64,000 nt of DNA from Labilibacter marinus (GTDB lineage Bacteria; Bacteroidota; Bacteroidia; Bacteroidales; Marinilabiliaceae), in assembly GCF_001659685.2 (NCBI RefSeq), contig NZ_LXYE02000038.1, forward strand, positions 145,897-209,896, written 5' to 3'. The notes beneath the pieces are model-generated. The model searched no databases and had not been told where the DNA came from. It saw only the letters and a program-made list of their open reading frames with translations. Below, piece after piece: positions 26,940 through 37,001 of the stretch. The position numbers were made by a program, and so were the translations under genes. Each line of letters opens with the position of its first letter. Positions within the stretch are counted from its first letter, which is position 1.

Positions 26940-28586
26940 ATGTACAGAAGTCTATTTTCTCATGCACTTTTTTTATTCCTTTGTAAATACTTCTTACTAA
27001 ATTTACTTTTCAGTTTCATTACAGTAGATGTTACTTCTCAAAACTCATTAAGTATAACGAATGCCATTTCTAGTTTATATCAACATAAAACTACCTACCA
27101 TGATAGCTTACTGATAGAATTACCTAAGATAACTAAGCAACATCTATTAAATGGCGATACAATAAATGCCATACAATACTTAATCAAAACCTCCAGATTG
27201 AATTCTACAGGAGGCAACTACACCAAGGCTTATGATGGATATTGGGAAGCCTTAATTTATTCTGAAAGTATAAATGACTCTTCCTATGTAAGTGATATAT
27301 ATAGAGGCTTAGGTATTCTTTATGGTTTATACGGCAGAGTAAATGAAGCCGAAAGTTATTTTAATAAGTCAATAGAGCTGCAAAGAAGTCTGATCAATAT
27401 CCAACACCTAAAGCGTTCTGTTTTAATCGATGATTTTTATGTAATTGCTAGTTTTCATAGAGAACTGGGTAACTATAACATAGCTCAATCCTATTTAGAT
27501 AGTTGCTGGAATATAAAAGCTGAATACAATACCGCTGCAAAACTTCCATTTTTAATAGCTGAACAAGGGAGGATATACTACTATAATAAAGAAACTAAAA
27601 AAGCGGAGGAGTTTTTACTTGAAGCTGAAGATATACTCATTGCTAATGAAAAACCATATTTGGTTATTCTGTATTTATATTTAGCAGACTTATATTTTGA
27701 ACAAAGGGATTATACGAAAAGTGAATACTATTACTTAAAATCAATTGATATATCTGATACATATAACGCCCATAAAAACATGTTAACTCAGGTATATCAA
27801 AACATTGCAGAATTGTATGTGCAGATGGGAAAGTTAAAGCTGGCCTACGATTACCAATCAAAATCAAGAGAACTAACAGAACAACTTTTTGATGCACGGG
27901 GCAAGAGTAATAGCACCATATTAGAAATTAAAGATGAATACCGTCGAGAGCTTGATGAAAAAGCCAAGCTATTAGAATTAAATAAGCTAAACGAGCTTGA
28001 ACAGGAGAAAAAAATACTGTTTTTAAAAAATAGTGTTCTTTCTATTTCGGTAGTTTCACTATTATTATTGGCAGCAGCTTTTTATTGGTACTTACAACAC
28101 AAACGTAAAACAGATAAACTATTCTTTGCCAAAGAGCAAAAAATAAGCTCAGAGAAGAACAAAGAGATTGTAGAAATTAAAAACAAAGAACTTACTTCCT
28201 CTGCTCTGCAGTTAATTCATAAAGATGAACTACTTCTCGAGATAAAAGAGATTATAGCAGAATTAACTTCATCAATGAGTAATAAAAAACTCGATGATAT
28301 ATTAAATAAGATTAGAATAAACAGCAAACAAGATTGGAATGAGTTTGATATTAGATTTACCTCCATTAATCAAGAATTCTACAAGTCCCTATCCAACCAA
28401 CATCCGCAACTCACTTCTAAAGATCATAAACTATGCGCTCTAATTAAGTTAAATTTCTCAAGTAAGGAGATATCACAACTTTTGGGTATTTCTATGGAAA
28501 GTGTCAATACATCTAGGTATAGACTAAGAAAAAAAATGGGATTAAGTAAATCAGTTCATCTAGTTGAATATATTAATAGGATATAA
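26940..28586 (+). CDS. membrane-spanning TPR sensor with C-terminal LuxR-like HTH (regulator 2)
   Basis: The 548-residue product begins at the ATG at 26940, which follows the promoter by a sensible distance and opens a hydrophobic signal. Layout matches regulator 1: TPR-like repeats (about 85-320, for example YRGLGILYGLYGRVNEAESYFNKSIEL and LYLADLYFEQRDYTKSEYYYLKSI), a membrane span at about 364-384, a coiled coil, and a C-terminal HTH (LTSKDHKLCALIKLNFSSKEISQLLGISMESVNTSRYRLRKKMGL). It is divergent from sulfatase 3. The two regulators probably arose by duplication and may sense different products of the same glycan. They lack the histidine-kinase modules of hybrid two-component sensors. Confidence 0.84.
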   Translation: MYRSLFSHALFLFLCKYFLLNLLFSFITVDVTSQNSLSITNAISSLYQHKTTYHDSLLIELPKITKQHLLNGDTINAIQYLIKTSRLNSTGGNYTKAYDGYWEALIYSESINDSSYVSDIYRGLGILYGLYGRVNEAESYFNKSIELQRSLINIQHLKRSVLIDDFYVIASFHRELGNYNIAQSYLDSCWNIKAEYNTAAKLPFLIAEQGRIYYYNKETKKAEEFLLEAEDILIANEKPYLVILYLYLADLYFEQRDYTKSEYYYLKSIDISDTYNAHKNMLTQVYQNIAELYVQMGKLKLAYDYQSKSRELTEQLFDARGKSNSTILEIKDEYRRELDEKAKLLELNKLNELEQEKKILFLKNSVLSISVVSLLLLAAAFYWYLQHKRKTDKLFFAKEQKISSEKNKEIVEIKNKELTSSALQLIHKDELLLEIKEIIAELTSSMSNKKLDDILNKIRINSKQDWNEFDIRFTSINQEFYKSLSNQHPQLTSKDHKLCALIKLNFSSKEISQLLGISMESVNTSRYRLRKKMGLSKSVHLVEYINRI

Positions 28587-28648
28587 GTTTTGATTCAAAC
28601 AATGAATAGATTCAACTGCTCACTGCTCCATTAACCGTTATTTTTCCA

Positions 28649-28656
28649 TACTTTTG
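28649..28656 (+). promoter_or_regulatory. promoter -7 element of prmA
   Basis: TACTTTTG matches TAnnTTTG, 32 bases before the prmA ATG. A -33 TTG at normal spacing is not evident. Confidence 0.45.
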
Positions 28657-28688
28657 GGCTAAATTCATATACGGTCAATAATTGAAAA

Positions 28689-29531
28689 ATGGAATACACT
28701 AAAGTAAGTTTCACCATATCGCCGCTTAACGACTTTATTAGAGACATATTAACTGCCGAATTAGCACAGTTTGAGTTTGACAGCTTTGAAGAAACGGACA
28801 ATGGAATAAATGCATATATCCCAACCCAACATTATAATGAGGATAACATCAAAAGCATTCAGCTACTTAGCAATGAGGAATATTTTATTTCATTTAAATA
28901 TGAAAATATAGCTGATCAGAACTGGAATGAAACTTGGGAAAAGCACTTCTTTAATCCCATTATTATTGGCGACCAATGCGTTATTCATAGCCCTACCCAT
29001 ACTGATATTCCTAAAGCAGAATACCACATATTAATTGAACCAAAAATGGCTTTTGGTTCTGGTCACCACGAAACTACAGGTTTAATGGTAAAGCATATTT
29101 TAAATATCGACTTTAACAATAAATCGGTATTAGATATGGGTTGCGGCACAGGTATACTTGGTATATTAGCATCACAAAGAGGTGCACAAAAGGTAATGGG
29201 TATTGATATTGAAGAATGGGCCTACAATAATGCTATAGAAAATGTAAAAATGAATCATATCACAAACATGGAAATTGCTTGTGGAGATGCGTCTTTATTC
29301 GGAGATGAGATTTATGATGTAATTTTTGCCAATATAAATCGTAATATTTTGTTGCAAGATATTAGTAAGTACACTAAAGTTCTAAAGCCTGGAGGCACCC
29401 TACTTTTAAGTGGTTTTTACCAAAGCGACATCGAAAAAATTGATAAAGTATGCAATGTTAATAACTTGGTAAAAAAACACCTTAAGGAAGATAACAATTG
29501 GGTGGCCATTGCGTATACATTGACTAATTAA
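28689..29531 (+). CDS. prmA: ribosomal protein L11 methyltransferase
   Basis: The 280-residue enzyme transfers methyl groups from S-adenosylmethionine to ribosomal protein L11. The N-terminal substrate-recognition domain (about 1-100) is followed by the linker motif MAFGSGHHETTGLM, the SAM-binding VLDMGCGTGILGILAS, acidic GIDIEEWA, and the catalytic-region FANINRNILL. Length is normal for the Bacteroidota form, which is slightly shorter than the enterobacterial enzyme. It begins a run of plus-strand genes; the next starts 10 bases after its stop, so the large protein that follows is co-transcribed with it. Confidence 0.93.
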   Translation: MEYTKVSFTISPLNDFIRDILTAELAQFEFDSFEETDNGINAYIPTQHYNEDNIKSIQLLSNEEYFISFKYENIADQNWNETWEKHFFNPIIIGDQCVIHSPTHTDIPKAEYHILIEPKMAFGSGHHETTGLMVKHILNIDFNNKSVLDMGCGTGILGILASQRGAQKVMGIDIEEWAYNNAIENVKMNHITNMEIACGDASLFGDEIYDVIFANINRNILLQDISKYTKVLKPGGTLLLSGFYQSDIEKIDKVCNVNNLVKKHLKEDNNWVAIAYTLTN

Positions 29532-29541
29532 AACGCAAGCA

Positions 29542-32500
29542 ATGAGAATAACTTTTACTCTATTTATTTTATACTTTATAAATATCAGTGCTTTTTCTCA
29601 AAGCCCATCTCAAGTATTTACAGACAACACAGAAGAGTTCATCCCAAAAATGGAAGAACTCTTTAAATCTATTGCAGATAAAAAACATGCTAAAAGCTAC
29701 ATTGAAGAATTAAGCACATTTTGGTATTCTGCTGACAATACAGAGGAAGATAAGCTATTGATTATCACAAATTGTAATCATCTGGCCAAAAAGAAAGCCC
29801 GTCCAATTCCAGACTACGAAACCTACCTTAACTGTGCAAGGACTTATTTAACTGCTGATATTGCTAAACCATCGTTTGAAGCATGGAATAACTCAGTAGT
29901 TGATTTAGCAACTAAACCTAGGTATCAACTCCGAAAATTAAACTCCTATTTAAAAATAACCACTAATTTAATTACGGATAAAATAATATACTCTACCCCT
30001 TCCAACAAATGGAAATCAGACAATAGTAACTGGACCTTAAAATACATCAACAAGGAATTGATAGCAACGTTTCCTTCTTTAAAACTAACTTGCTATTCTA
30101 AAAACGATAGTATTCAAATTTTTGATTCGAAAGGAACCTTTAATTACGCCACCAACATTTGGGAGGGTGATAAAGGTAAAATCACTTGGGAAAGGTCTGG
30201 CTTTGATCCTGCTCAAGTAAACGCAACATTTGGAGCTTATAGGTTACCGCTTAAACAATCATATATCGAAATTGACTCTGTTCAGTTTTATAACACTATC
30301 TATTTTGATCATCCATTAAAAGGTAAGTTAAGGCACAAAGTAATGAATATTAAATCGCCCGAAAGTTCTACTTATCCACAATTTTTATCTGTAGAACAAC
30401 GCTTTAAATTAGACAATATTCATCCTGATATAAATTACGAAGGAGGCTTTTCTCAAAATGGAGCTAAGTTCTTAGGATCTGGAACGCACGAAAACCCAGC
30501 TACTATAACCATCTTTCGTAACGACACCGCCTTTTTAACAGCGAAATCACTTTATTTTGCTTTACGTAAAGATCAGATACTTAGTAGTGATACTGAAGTG
30601 AAATTTAGAATGGATCAGGACTATATTTACCACCCAGGTCTTATTTTTAAATTAATGGTAGATGAAAACGAACTTCATCTAATTAGAAATGGCGAAGGAT
30701 TAGCTTTAAGTCCTTATTTTAACACCTACCATAATGTTAGTATGGACATCGAGCTATTAACCTGGAAACTAAACAGTTTGTTGATGGACTTAAAAATGGT
30801 TTCTGGTGCTGCTGAAAACCATGGTGAGTTTGAATCATTAAGTTATTTCAGAGAAAGCTTTTATAACCAACTGCAAGGAATGGATGCCATCCACCCACTT
30901 CAAGGTTTAAGAAACTGCTCTAAATATTTTCACGGGAGACCATTCAGTGCTAAAGAATATGCAGGTATGATGGGCTTGCCAGAAAATCAGATACGTCAAC
31001 AAGTCATACAACTGTCTTTTTATGGGTTTGTGAATTACAATGTAAACACAGATATGATTCAAATAACGGACAGGCTTAATGACTACTTGTCCTTTAGATT
31101 AGGTAAAAAGGATTATGATGTTATTAGATTCGTATCTCATACTCCTGGTGGATTAGCCAATGCACAAATTGACTTATTAAACTACGATATTGATATAAAC
31201 GGTGTACAACAGATATCTATTTCTGATAATCAAAATGTAGTTTTCTTCCCTCGCAATGAGCATCTATTATTAAAGAAAAATAGAAACTTTGTTTTTGATG
31301 GCGCCATTAATGCTGGTATGCTTAATTTATATGGCGATGGTTTTAAATTTAACTACGAAAACTTTCTGATCGATATGAAAAATATCGATTCGGTTAGAAT
31401 GAAGGTGCAAACCGGTGAGCTAGATTATTTTGGCCAACCTAAACTCACTTATGTAAATAATGCCATTGAAAATTTATCTGGTAGCTTAAAAATTGATCAG
31501 CCAGATAACAAATCTGGTAAAGATTTTTATAGTGAATACCCTATCTTACATAGTTCTAAGGAGTCATTTGTGTATTACGACAAACCCGAAGTACAGGGAG
31601 GACAGTACGCCCGCGAAAAATTCTATTTTAAACTAGATACGTTTAGTATGGATAGCATTAGTAAATTAACGGCTAAAAACTTCGACTTTTCGGGAACATT
31701 CGTATCTAATATCTTTCCAACGTTTGAAGAGAACTTAACGGTAAGAAAAGACTACTCTCTTGGTTTTAAAAGGAAAACACCAGAAACTGGATATGATATT
31801 TATGATCACAGAGCAAAATTCACCAACGATATTGATTTAAGCAATAAAGGTCTTAGAGGTTCTGGTACATTAAACTACCTTTCTTCAACTTCTAAATCCG
31901 AAAACTTATTATTTTTACCTGAAGAGACTAGAGGGCAGGCTCATGAGTTCACTGTTCAAAAAAGCGAAGAAGGAACAGAATATCCAGATGCACAAGGCAA
32001 ATATAATCATATCTCCTACCTACCATATAGTGATAAGTTGATTTCAAATTCTCAGGAAGAATCTTTCACGATGTATAACAGTGAGGCTCAGCTAGAAGGT
32101 CAGATTGTAATAGGCCCATACGGGGCAACTGGAAAAGGAACTTTTTATATGGAAAAAGCCAATATAAAATCACCTGACATGACTTTTGGTGGCCATATCT
32201 TGTTAGCTGATTCATCTGACTTTAATTTGGTAAGTGCAGATATGGAAGATGCTGTATCCTTCAATACAACCAACCTGGTTTCTCAAATTGACTTTGAAGA
32301 GCGCCAAGGTAAGTTCCGCTCTAAAACTGGAGGTAGTGAGGTTAACTTTACCGATAATAGATATGTTTCGTACATTAGTGAATTCTCATGGGATATGGAT
32401 AAAAATGACATCTTTATGGGAGCTCGTGGTTCGGAAGGTAACCGATTTGTTTCAACACATAAAAGACAAGATTCTCTAGAGTTTAGAGTACCACTAGCCC

Positions 32501-34026
32501 GTTACGATGTAGAAAACAAAGTTATCTATGCAGAAGAAGTAAAGGAGATTAAAGTAGCTGATGCGAATATTATACTTAGCAATGGAAATGTAATCATTCG
32601 CGAAGATGCAGATATGGCACCACTGGACAGTGCTGTTATAGTTTTAACAGCTGATACAAGTTTATCTCACACTATCTATAATTCCCATTTAAAAATAGCA
32701 GGTAAATTTGATTATTCGGGTTATGGAGAGTATGATTATATCAATGGTAACGGTAAAAAATTCACCATCCAGTTTAATGATATTGGTTTAAATGATGACG
32801 TTAAAACCACGGCAGAAGGAACAATAATTGGTGAAGATTTATTTACGTTTGATAAAAACTTTACATTTAAGGGGAAAGCAAAACTTACCTCTACCGAAAA
32901 ACATTTAAACTTTGATGGAGGTGCACAAATGCTTCACCAATGTTCAGGTGGACCTCAGACTTTTACTTATTTTAATGCAACGATCGATCCTCATAAAGTT
33001 AGGATTCCTATTGGAGTAGAACCAGTTAATTACGAACGAAAAAAGATATATAGAGACTTTTATATCACAAAAGATTCATCCCACCTGTATTCGACCTTCT
33101 TGACTAGCAGAAAGGATTACAGCGATATACCAATGATTACTGCTGGAGAATATCTATACTTCAACGATAAACAGAATGCCTTTGAAATAACTGATCTTCA
33201 TAGAATTGAAAACCCAGATACAACAGGGGTGCTATTTAGGTATTCTAATACAAACTGTACTGTTCTTGCTGAAGGTAAAATGGATATGGGAATGGATCTT
33301 GGTCAGGTTAAACTTCTAAACTCAGGCACAATTATCGATGATCCTAAAAAAGAAAAAATAACCCTTACTTCAATGTTAGGAATTGATTTCTTTTTTAATG
33401 AAGTAGCTACTGAGCAAATGACCAGTGCTATTTTAGCATCTTCTGCTAGAGAAAGTAATGTATCCAATGAATTATTCCAAAAACGCGCGGCAGAACTAGT
33501 CGGCCTTAAAGAATCTAAAAAGCTTACTAAAGAGTGTCAATCAATACAATTAATTGAGGAACTAAATGAAACCATGAATAATATGTTTTTATTTAGTAAT
33601 ATCGATTTTATTTTTGATGGAAAGTACCATATGTATATTGCTGATGGTACGGCTGACCTATCTATGGTTAATAATCAAGTACTCAACAAAAAAGTAGATA
33701 TCAAAGCTGAAATTGTTAAGAAACGAAGTGGTAACTCTATCGACTTATTTTTAAGTTTTGATAAATCAACTTGGTTCTACTTTAGCTATAAATCAAAAAT
33801 GATGTATACTTTATCTTCAATAGAAGCGTACAATTCAACGGTATTAAATTTAAAATCGGATGAACGAAAAGCTAAGTCAGGAGGTTTTACTTTTATACAA
33901 GCACCAGCGAGCCGTTTAAATCGTTTTATTAAGAAATTTGGCTTAGCTCCTATTAAAACAAGCTCTGGCGCTAGTGGACAACAAATTAATACTGAAAAAA
34001 CTAAAGATGATAATCCAACAAACTAG
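29542..34026 (+). CDS. 1494-residue exported beta-rich protein, unknown function
   Basis: I do not recognise a named family. A Sec signal (about 1-19, ending SAFSQ) is followed by a helical region (about 25-150) and then long alternating beta-strand sequence. Many segments pair a charged turn with a strand, such as GSGTLNYLSS, GKGTFYMEKANIKS and LNFDGGAQML, and residues near 990-1110 (NIILSNGNVIIREDADM..., KIAGKFDYSGYGEYDYING) recall the stacked strands of OstA/LptA-like proteins. Residues about 465-515 (FSAKEYAGMMGLPENQIRQQVIQLSFYGFVNYN) read like a winged-helix fold, odd in an exported protein. No lipobox, sorting domain or C-terminal barrel strand is apparent. Location would be the periplasm. 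It is linked to prmA only by position. Confidence 0.65.
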   Translation: MRITFTLFILYFINISAFSQSPSQVFTDNTEEFIPKMEELFKSIADKKHAKSYIEELSTFWYSADNTEEDKLLIITNCNHLAKKKARPIPDYETYLNCARTYLTADIAKPSFEAWNNSVVDLATKPRYQLRKLNSYLKITTNLITDKIIYSTPSNKWKSDNSNWTLKYINKELIATFPSLKLTCYSKNDSIQIFDSKGTFNYATNIWEGDKGKITWERSGFDPAQVNATFGAYRLPLKQSYIEIDSVQFYNTIYFDHPLKGKLRHKVMNIKSPESSTYPQFLSVEQRFKLDNIHPDINYEGGFSQNGAKFLGSGTHENPATITIFRNDTAFLTAKSLYFALRKDQILSSDTEVKFRMDQDYIYHPGLIFKLMVDENELHLIRNGEGLALSPYFNTYHNVSMDIELLTWKLNSLLMDLKMVSGAAENHGEFESLSYFRESFYNQLQGMDAIHPLQGLRNCSKYFHGRPFSAKEYAGMMGLPENQIRQQVIQLSFYGFVNYNVNTDMIQITDRLNDYLSFRLGKKDYDVIRFVSHTPGGLANAQIDLLNYDIDINGVQQISISDNQNVVFFPRNEHLLLKKNRNFVFDGAINAGMLNLYGDGFKFNYENFLIDMKNIDSVRMKVQTGELDYFGQPKLTYVNNAIENLSGSLKIDQPDNKSGKDFYSEYPILHSSKESFVYYDKPEVQGGQYAREKFYFKLDTFSMDSISKLTAKNFDFSGTFVSNIFPTFEENLTVRKDYSLGFKRKTPETGYDIYDHRAKFTNDIDLSNKGLRGSGTLNYLSSTSKSENLLFLPEETRGQAHEFTVQKSEEGTEYPDAQGKYNHISYLPYSDKLISNSQEESFTMYNSEAQLEGQIVIGPYGATGKGTFYMEKANIKSPDMTFGGHILLADSSDFNLVSADMEDAVSFNTTNLVSQIDFEERQGKFRSKTGGSEVNFTDNRYVSYISEFSWDMDKNDIFMGARGSEGNRFVSTHKRQDSLEFRVPLARYDVENKVIYAEEVKEIKVADANIILSNGNVIIREDADMAPLDSAVIVLTADTSLSHTIYNSHLKIAGKFDYSGYGEYDYINGNGKKFTIQFNDIGLNDDVKTTAEGTIIGEDLFTFDKNFTFKGKAKLTSTEKHLNFDGGAQMLHQCSGGPQTFTYFNATIDPHKVRIPIGVEPVNYERKKIYRDFYITKDSSHLYSTFLTSRKDYSDIPMITAGEYLYFNDKQNAFEITDLHRIENPDTTGVLFRYSNTNCTVLAEGKMDMGMDLGQVKLLNSGTIIDDPKKEKITLTSMLGIDFFFNEVATEQMTSAILASSARESNVSNELFQKRAAELVGLKESKKLTKECQSIQLIEELNETMNNMFLFSNIDFIFDGKYHMYIADGTADLSMVNNQVLNKKVDIKAEIVKKRSGNSIDLFLSFDKSTWFYFSYKSKMMYTLSSIEAYNSTVLNLKSDERKAKSGGFTFIQAPASRLNRFIKKFGLAPIKTSSGASGQQINTEKTKDDNPTN

Positions 34027-34103
34027 ATAAAATATTAAAGTAGATATAATTTATTTTACTTTTTATTGAGGGACTAAAATTTTTCGAAACTCCACATTTT
34101 ATC

Positions 34104-34111
34104 TATTTTTG
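34104..34111 (+). promoter_or_regulatory. promoter -7 element before the 34136 gene
   Basis: TATTTTTG matches TAnnTTTG and lies 25 bases before the ATG at 34136, within the 109-base gap after the large protein. It suggests the genes from here to 40362 can be transcribed separately. Confidence 0.45.
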
Positions 34112-34135
34112 GTGCATTCATAACACAAATAACAA

Positions 34136-35188
34136 ATGCTTAAATCAATTATATTAACAATCATTTTAATGTATTCAGTTTTACCAATTTCTGGGCAAAC
34201 TCGATTAACAACTGATTTTAAAGATTATACTTTCGAAGTATTTCCGTTAGGAGATATAAAAAGGTTAGATATTAGAGCAAAACATGCTCAAATAAATCTG
34301 TTAAACTGGGATAAAGATTCCATCAGTGTAGAAACAAGCATTGAAATAATATCTACCAAACCCAACATTTCTAAAGAGATGCTTGAAGAGGTTTATGTTA
34401 AGAAAGTTAGATACGGGAATACCCTACAGGTAAAAACTACTTTTATAAAAGAATTCAACAGAACGATTCCTTATAAAATCAGCTACAATATCTTTTACCC
34501 CAAAAAACTGGCTCTAAGAATTGACAATGAACACGGGGATGTTAATATTGGAGAAGTAGAAGGTGGTGTTGATGCAAATATTGGATATTGTAACTTAAAC
34601 ATTAAAAATATCAATCAAATAAATGATTCTATCCCTAACCAATTAAAAATTATACATTGTAAAGGAAAAATTAATCATTTAGGAACGGCAAACTTAAATA
34701 TTAGTAATTCTAATATAGATATTATAAAAGGTAAGTATATTTCTGCAATAACTGAATATAGCCTATTAAATTTCAATACCATATATCATTATCAAGGAGA
34801 GTCTATGGTAGATAATCTTGAAATTAATAAGCTGGATAGTATTAAACTTAAGTCTGACAATAGCATTATTAAACTTCACTATTTCTCCACTAAAGGATTT
34901 TTTGAATGTAAAAATGGAAGTTTAAATATTCAGGATTCGGATGCATATTTTAGTGAACTGGTTGTAAATAATAACCAAACATTAACAGAAATTCATTTGA
35001 ACTCAGCTTCTTCATACTCTATTAATGGGGAAGTTATAAACGGTTCATTTACACATCCTAAATCAGAAAACATTCAAATTATTAAAGATCTGGAAAACGT
35101 TTCAATTTCAGGAGAAGTTGGTAATGATGCTAGTTCCAAAACAAAAGTTATTATCTTTAACCGTAACGAGTCTATTGAATTTAAATAA
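34136..35188 (+). CDS. exported beta-rich protein, unknown function
   Basis: This 350-residue protein has a Sec signal (about 1-21, ending PISGQ) and then a run of short strands resembling the DUF2807/DUF4097 adhesin-like beta-helix. For example, LRIDNEHGDVNIGEVEGGVDANIGYCNLNIKNI has the repeating hydrophobic-polar pattern of a parallel helix, and GEVINGSFTHPKSENIQII comes later. No catalytic motif is visible. It precedes pepP by 17 bases, so it is co-transcribed with it. A structural or binding role in the envelope is a reasonable guess only. Confidence 0.55.
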   Translation: MLKSIILTIILMYSVLPISGQTRLTTDFKDYTFEVFPLGDIKRLDIRAKHAQINLLNWDKDSISVETSIEIISTKPNISKEMLEEVYVKKVRYGNTLQVKTTFIKEFNRTIPYKISYNIFYPKKLALRIDNEHGDVNIGEVEGGVDANIGYCNLNIKNINQINDSIPNQLKIIHCKGKINHLGTANLNISNSNIDIIKGKYISAITEYSLLNFNTIYHYQGESMVDNLEINKLDSIKLKSDNSIIKLHYFSTKGFFECKNGSLNIQDSDAYFSELVVNNNQTLTEIHLNSASSYSINGEVINGSFTHPKSENIQIIKDLENVSISGEVGNDASSKTKVIIFNRNESIEFK

Positions 35189-35205
35189 TCCCAAAACTCA
35201 ACAAT

Positions 35206-36984
35206 ATGTCAACTGCAGATAAAGTATTTTTACTTCGTACCAAAATGCTCTCATTGGGCATTGATGCTTTTATAATTCCAGGTAGTGATCCTCATATGAG
35301 TGAATACACTGCGGCTCATTGGAAAAAAAGAGAGTTTATTTCTGGTTTTACTGGATCGGCAGGAACTGTAGTTGTACTTGCTGAAGAAGCAGGTTTATGG
35401 ACGGATAGTAGATATTATTTGCAAGCCGAAGAAGAATTAACTGGTAGTGATATTGAGTTGTTTAAAGCTTCCGAACCTGAAACCCCAGATTACGCTGATT
35501 GGATTGCAGAAAGGTTAAACCCAGGAAGTACAATAGCTTTTGAAGGAGAGGTTTTCTCAATTGATGACGCTAGAAAGCTTTCAAAAAAATATAAACATTA
35601 TGGTATTACCATTGATCCAAACCAGACTTTATTGGATGAGATATGGGAAGGTAGACCGCCAATTCCTGACAACAGTATATTTGTTCATGAAACAAAATAT
35701 GCCGGATTAAGCCGTAATGAGAAAGTAGAAAGTATTCGAAAAAGAATGCGCGATCTTGATGCATCGCATTATATTATAACTGCATTAGATGAAATTGCCT
35801 GGACCTTAAATTTAAGAGGCAATGATGTGGCATATAACCCAGTTTTTCACGCTTACTTAATCATATCACTTGATGCCGTTTATTTATTTATAGACACTCA
35901 TAAAATAACAGCTAACATTGGTAAAGAATTGGCTAAAGATGATATTTCAATACATCTGTATTCAGATATTTTTAAATGGGTAAAAGACATGCCTGTTGAA
36001 TCTGGTTTAGTTTTTGACTCATCCACAACCAATGCCAAGATATTTTCATTAATACCAAGAGAAATTATTAAAATTGAGGAAGATAGCATTGTTCGTGAAT
36101 TAAAAGGCATAAAAAACCCAACGGAACAAGAAGGTTTTAGAACAGCCATGGTAAAAGATGGTGTAGCTATGGTTAAGTTTTTACATTGGCTCGAAGTAAA
36201 TGTATCTGAAGGAAATGTTAGTGAATTATCAGCATCAAAAAAACTAAAAAAGTTTAGATCTGAAGGTGATAATTTTGTAGGTGAATCATTCGGAACTATT
36301 TCTGGATTTGCTGAGCACGGTGCTATTGTTCACTATACGGTGAATAAAGAAACTGACGTTAAATTAACTCCTGACAACTTTTACCTTGTTGATTCAGGAG
36401 GTCAATATTTAGAAGGTACCACGGATATTACACGTACTATTCATTTAGGTAATCCTACAGAACAACAGAAAGTAGACTTCACGATGGTATTAAAAGGTAA
36501 TATTGCCTTGGATACAACTTATTTTCCGGTGGGTACCAGAGGAGTTCACTTAGACATATTGGCTAGAAAACCACTATGGTCTAAAGGCTTAAATTATGGC
36601 CATGGTACAGGACATGGAGTTGGCTGTTTTTTAAATGTGCACGAAGGTCCTCAAAGTATAAGACCTGATGATAATGGAGTACTATTTAAAAATGGTATGA
36701 TAACATCCAATGAACCTGGGTTGTATAGAACAGGTGAGTATGGTATTAGAATCGAGAATTTAATTCTAACAACCGAAGCAGACACAACACAATTCGGTGA
36801 TTTCCTAAAGTTTGAAACTTTAACCCTCTGCCCTATTGATATAGATTCTATTGAGGTTTCTTTATTAAATCATGAAGAAAAAGATTGGTTAAATAGTTAT
36901 CACAAGATGGTTTTTGACAAGCTTTCTCCTTTGCTTAATGAAGAGTTGAAAAATTGGTTAGAGGAAAAGACTAAAGCAATTTAA
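35206..36984 (+). CDS. Xaa-Pro aminopeptidase (aminopeptidase P, M24B)
   Basis: The 592-residue cytoplasmic enzyme removes N-terminal residues that precede proline. It has two creatinase-N-like domains (about 1-310, starting with SLGIDAFIIPGSDPHMSEYTAAHWKKREFISGFTGSAG) and a C-terminal pita-bread domain. The expected di-metal ligands are visible: D residues in YLVDSGGQYLEGTTDITRTI, His in GHGTGHGVGCFLNVHEG, Glu in ITSNEPGLY and Glu in YGIRIENL. The three-domain architecture and length match eukaryotic-like aminopeptidase P1 forms common in Bacteroidota. There is no signal peptide. Confidence 0.92.
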   Translation: MSTADKVFLLRTKMLSLGIDAFIIPGSDPHMSEYTAAHWKKREFISGFTGSAGTVVVLAEEAGLWTDSRYYLQAEEELTGSDIELFKASEPETPDYADWIAERLNPGSTIAFEGEVFSIDDARKLSKKYKHYGITIDPNQTLLDEIWEGRPPIPDNSIFVHETKYAGLSRNEKVESIRKRMRDLDASHYIITALDEIAWTLNLRGNDVAYNPVFHAYLIISLDAVYLFIDTHKITANIGKELAKDDISIHLYSDIFKWVKDMPVESGLVFDSSTTNAKIFSLIPREIIKIEEDSIVRELKGIKNPTEQEGFRTAMVKDGVAMVKFLHWLEVNVSEGNVSELSASKKLKKFRSEGDNFVGESFGTISGFAEHGAIVHYTVNKETDVKLTPDNFYLVDSGGQYLEGTTDITRTIHLGNPTEQQKVDFTMVLKGNIALDTTYFPVGTRGVHLDILARKPLWSKGLNYGHGTGHGVGCFLNVHEGPQSIRPDDNGVLFKNGMITSNEPGLYRTGEYGIRIENLILTTEADTTQFGDFLKFETLTLCPIDIDSIEVSLLNHEEKDWLNSYHKMVFDKLSPLLNEELKNWLEEKTKAI

Positions 36985-37001
36985 TACAATATTATTCTAA
37001 C

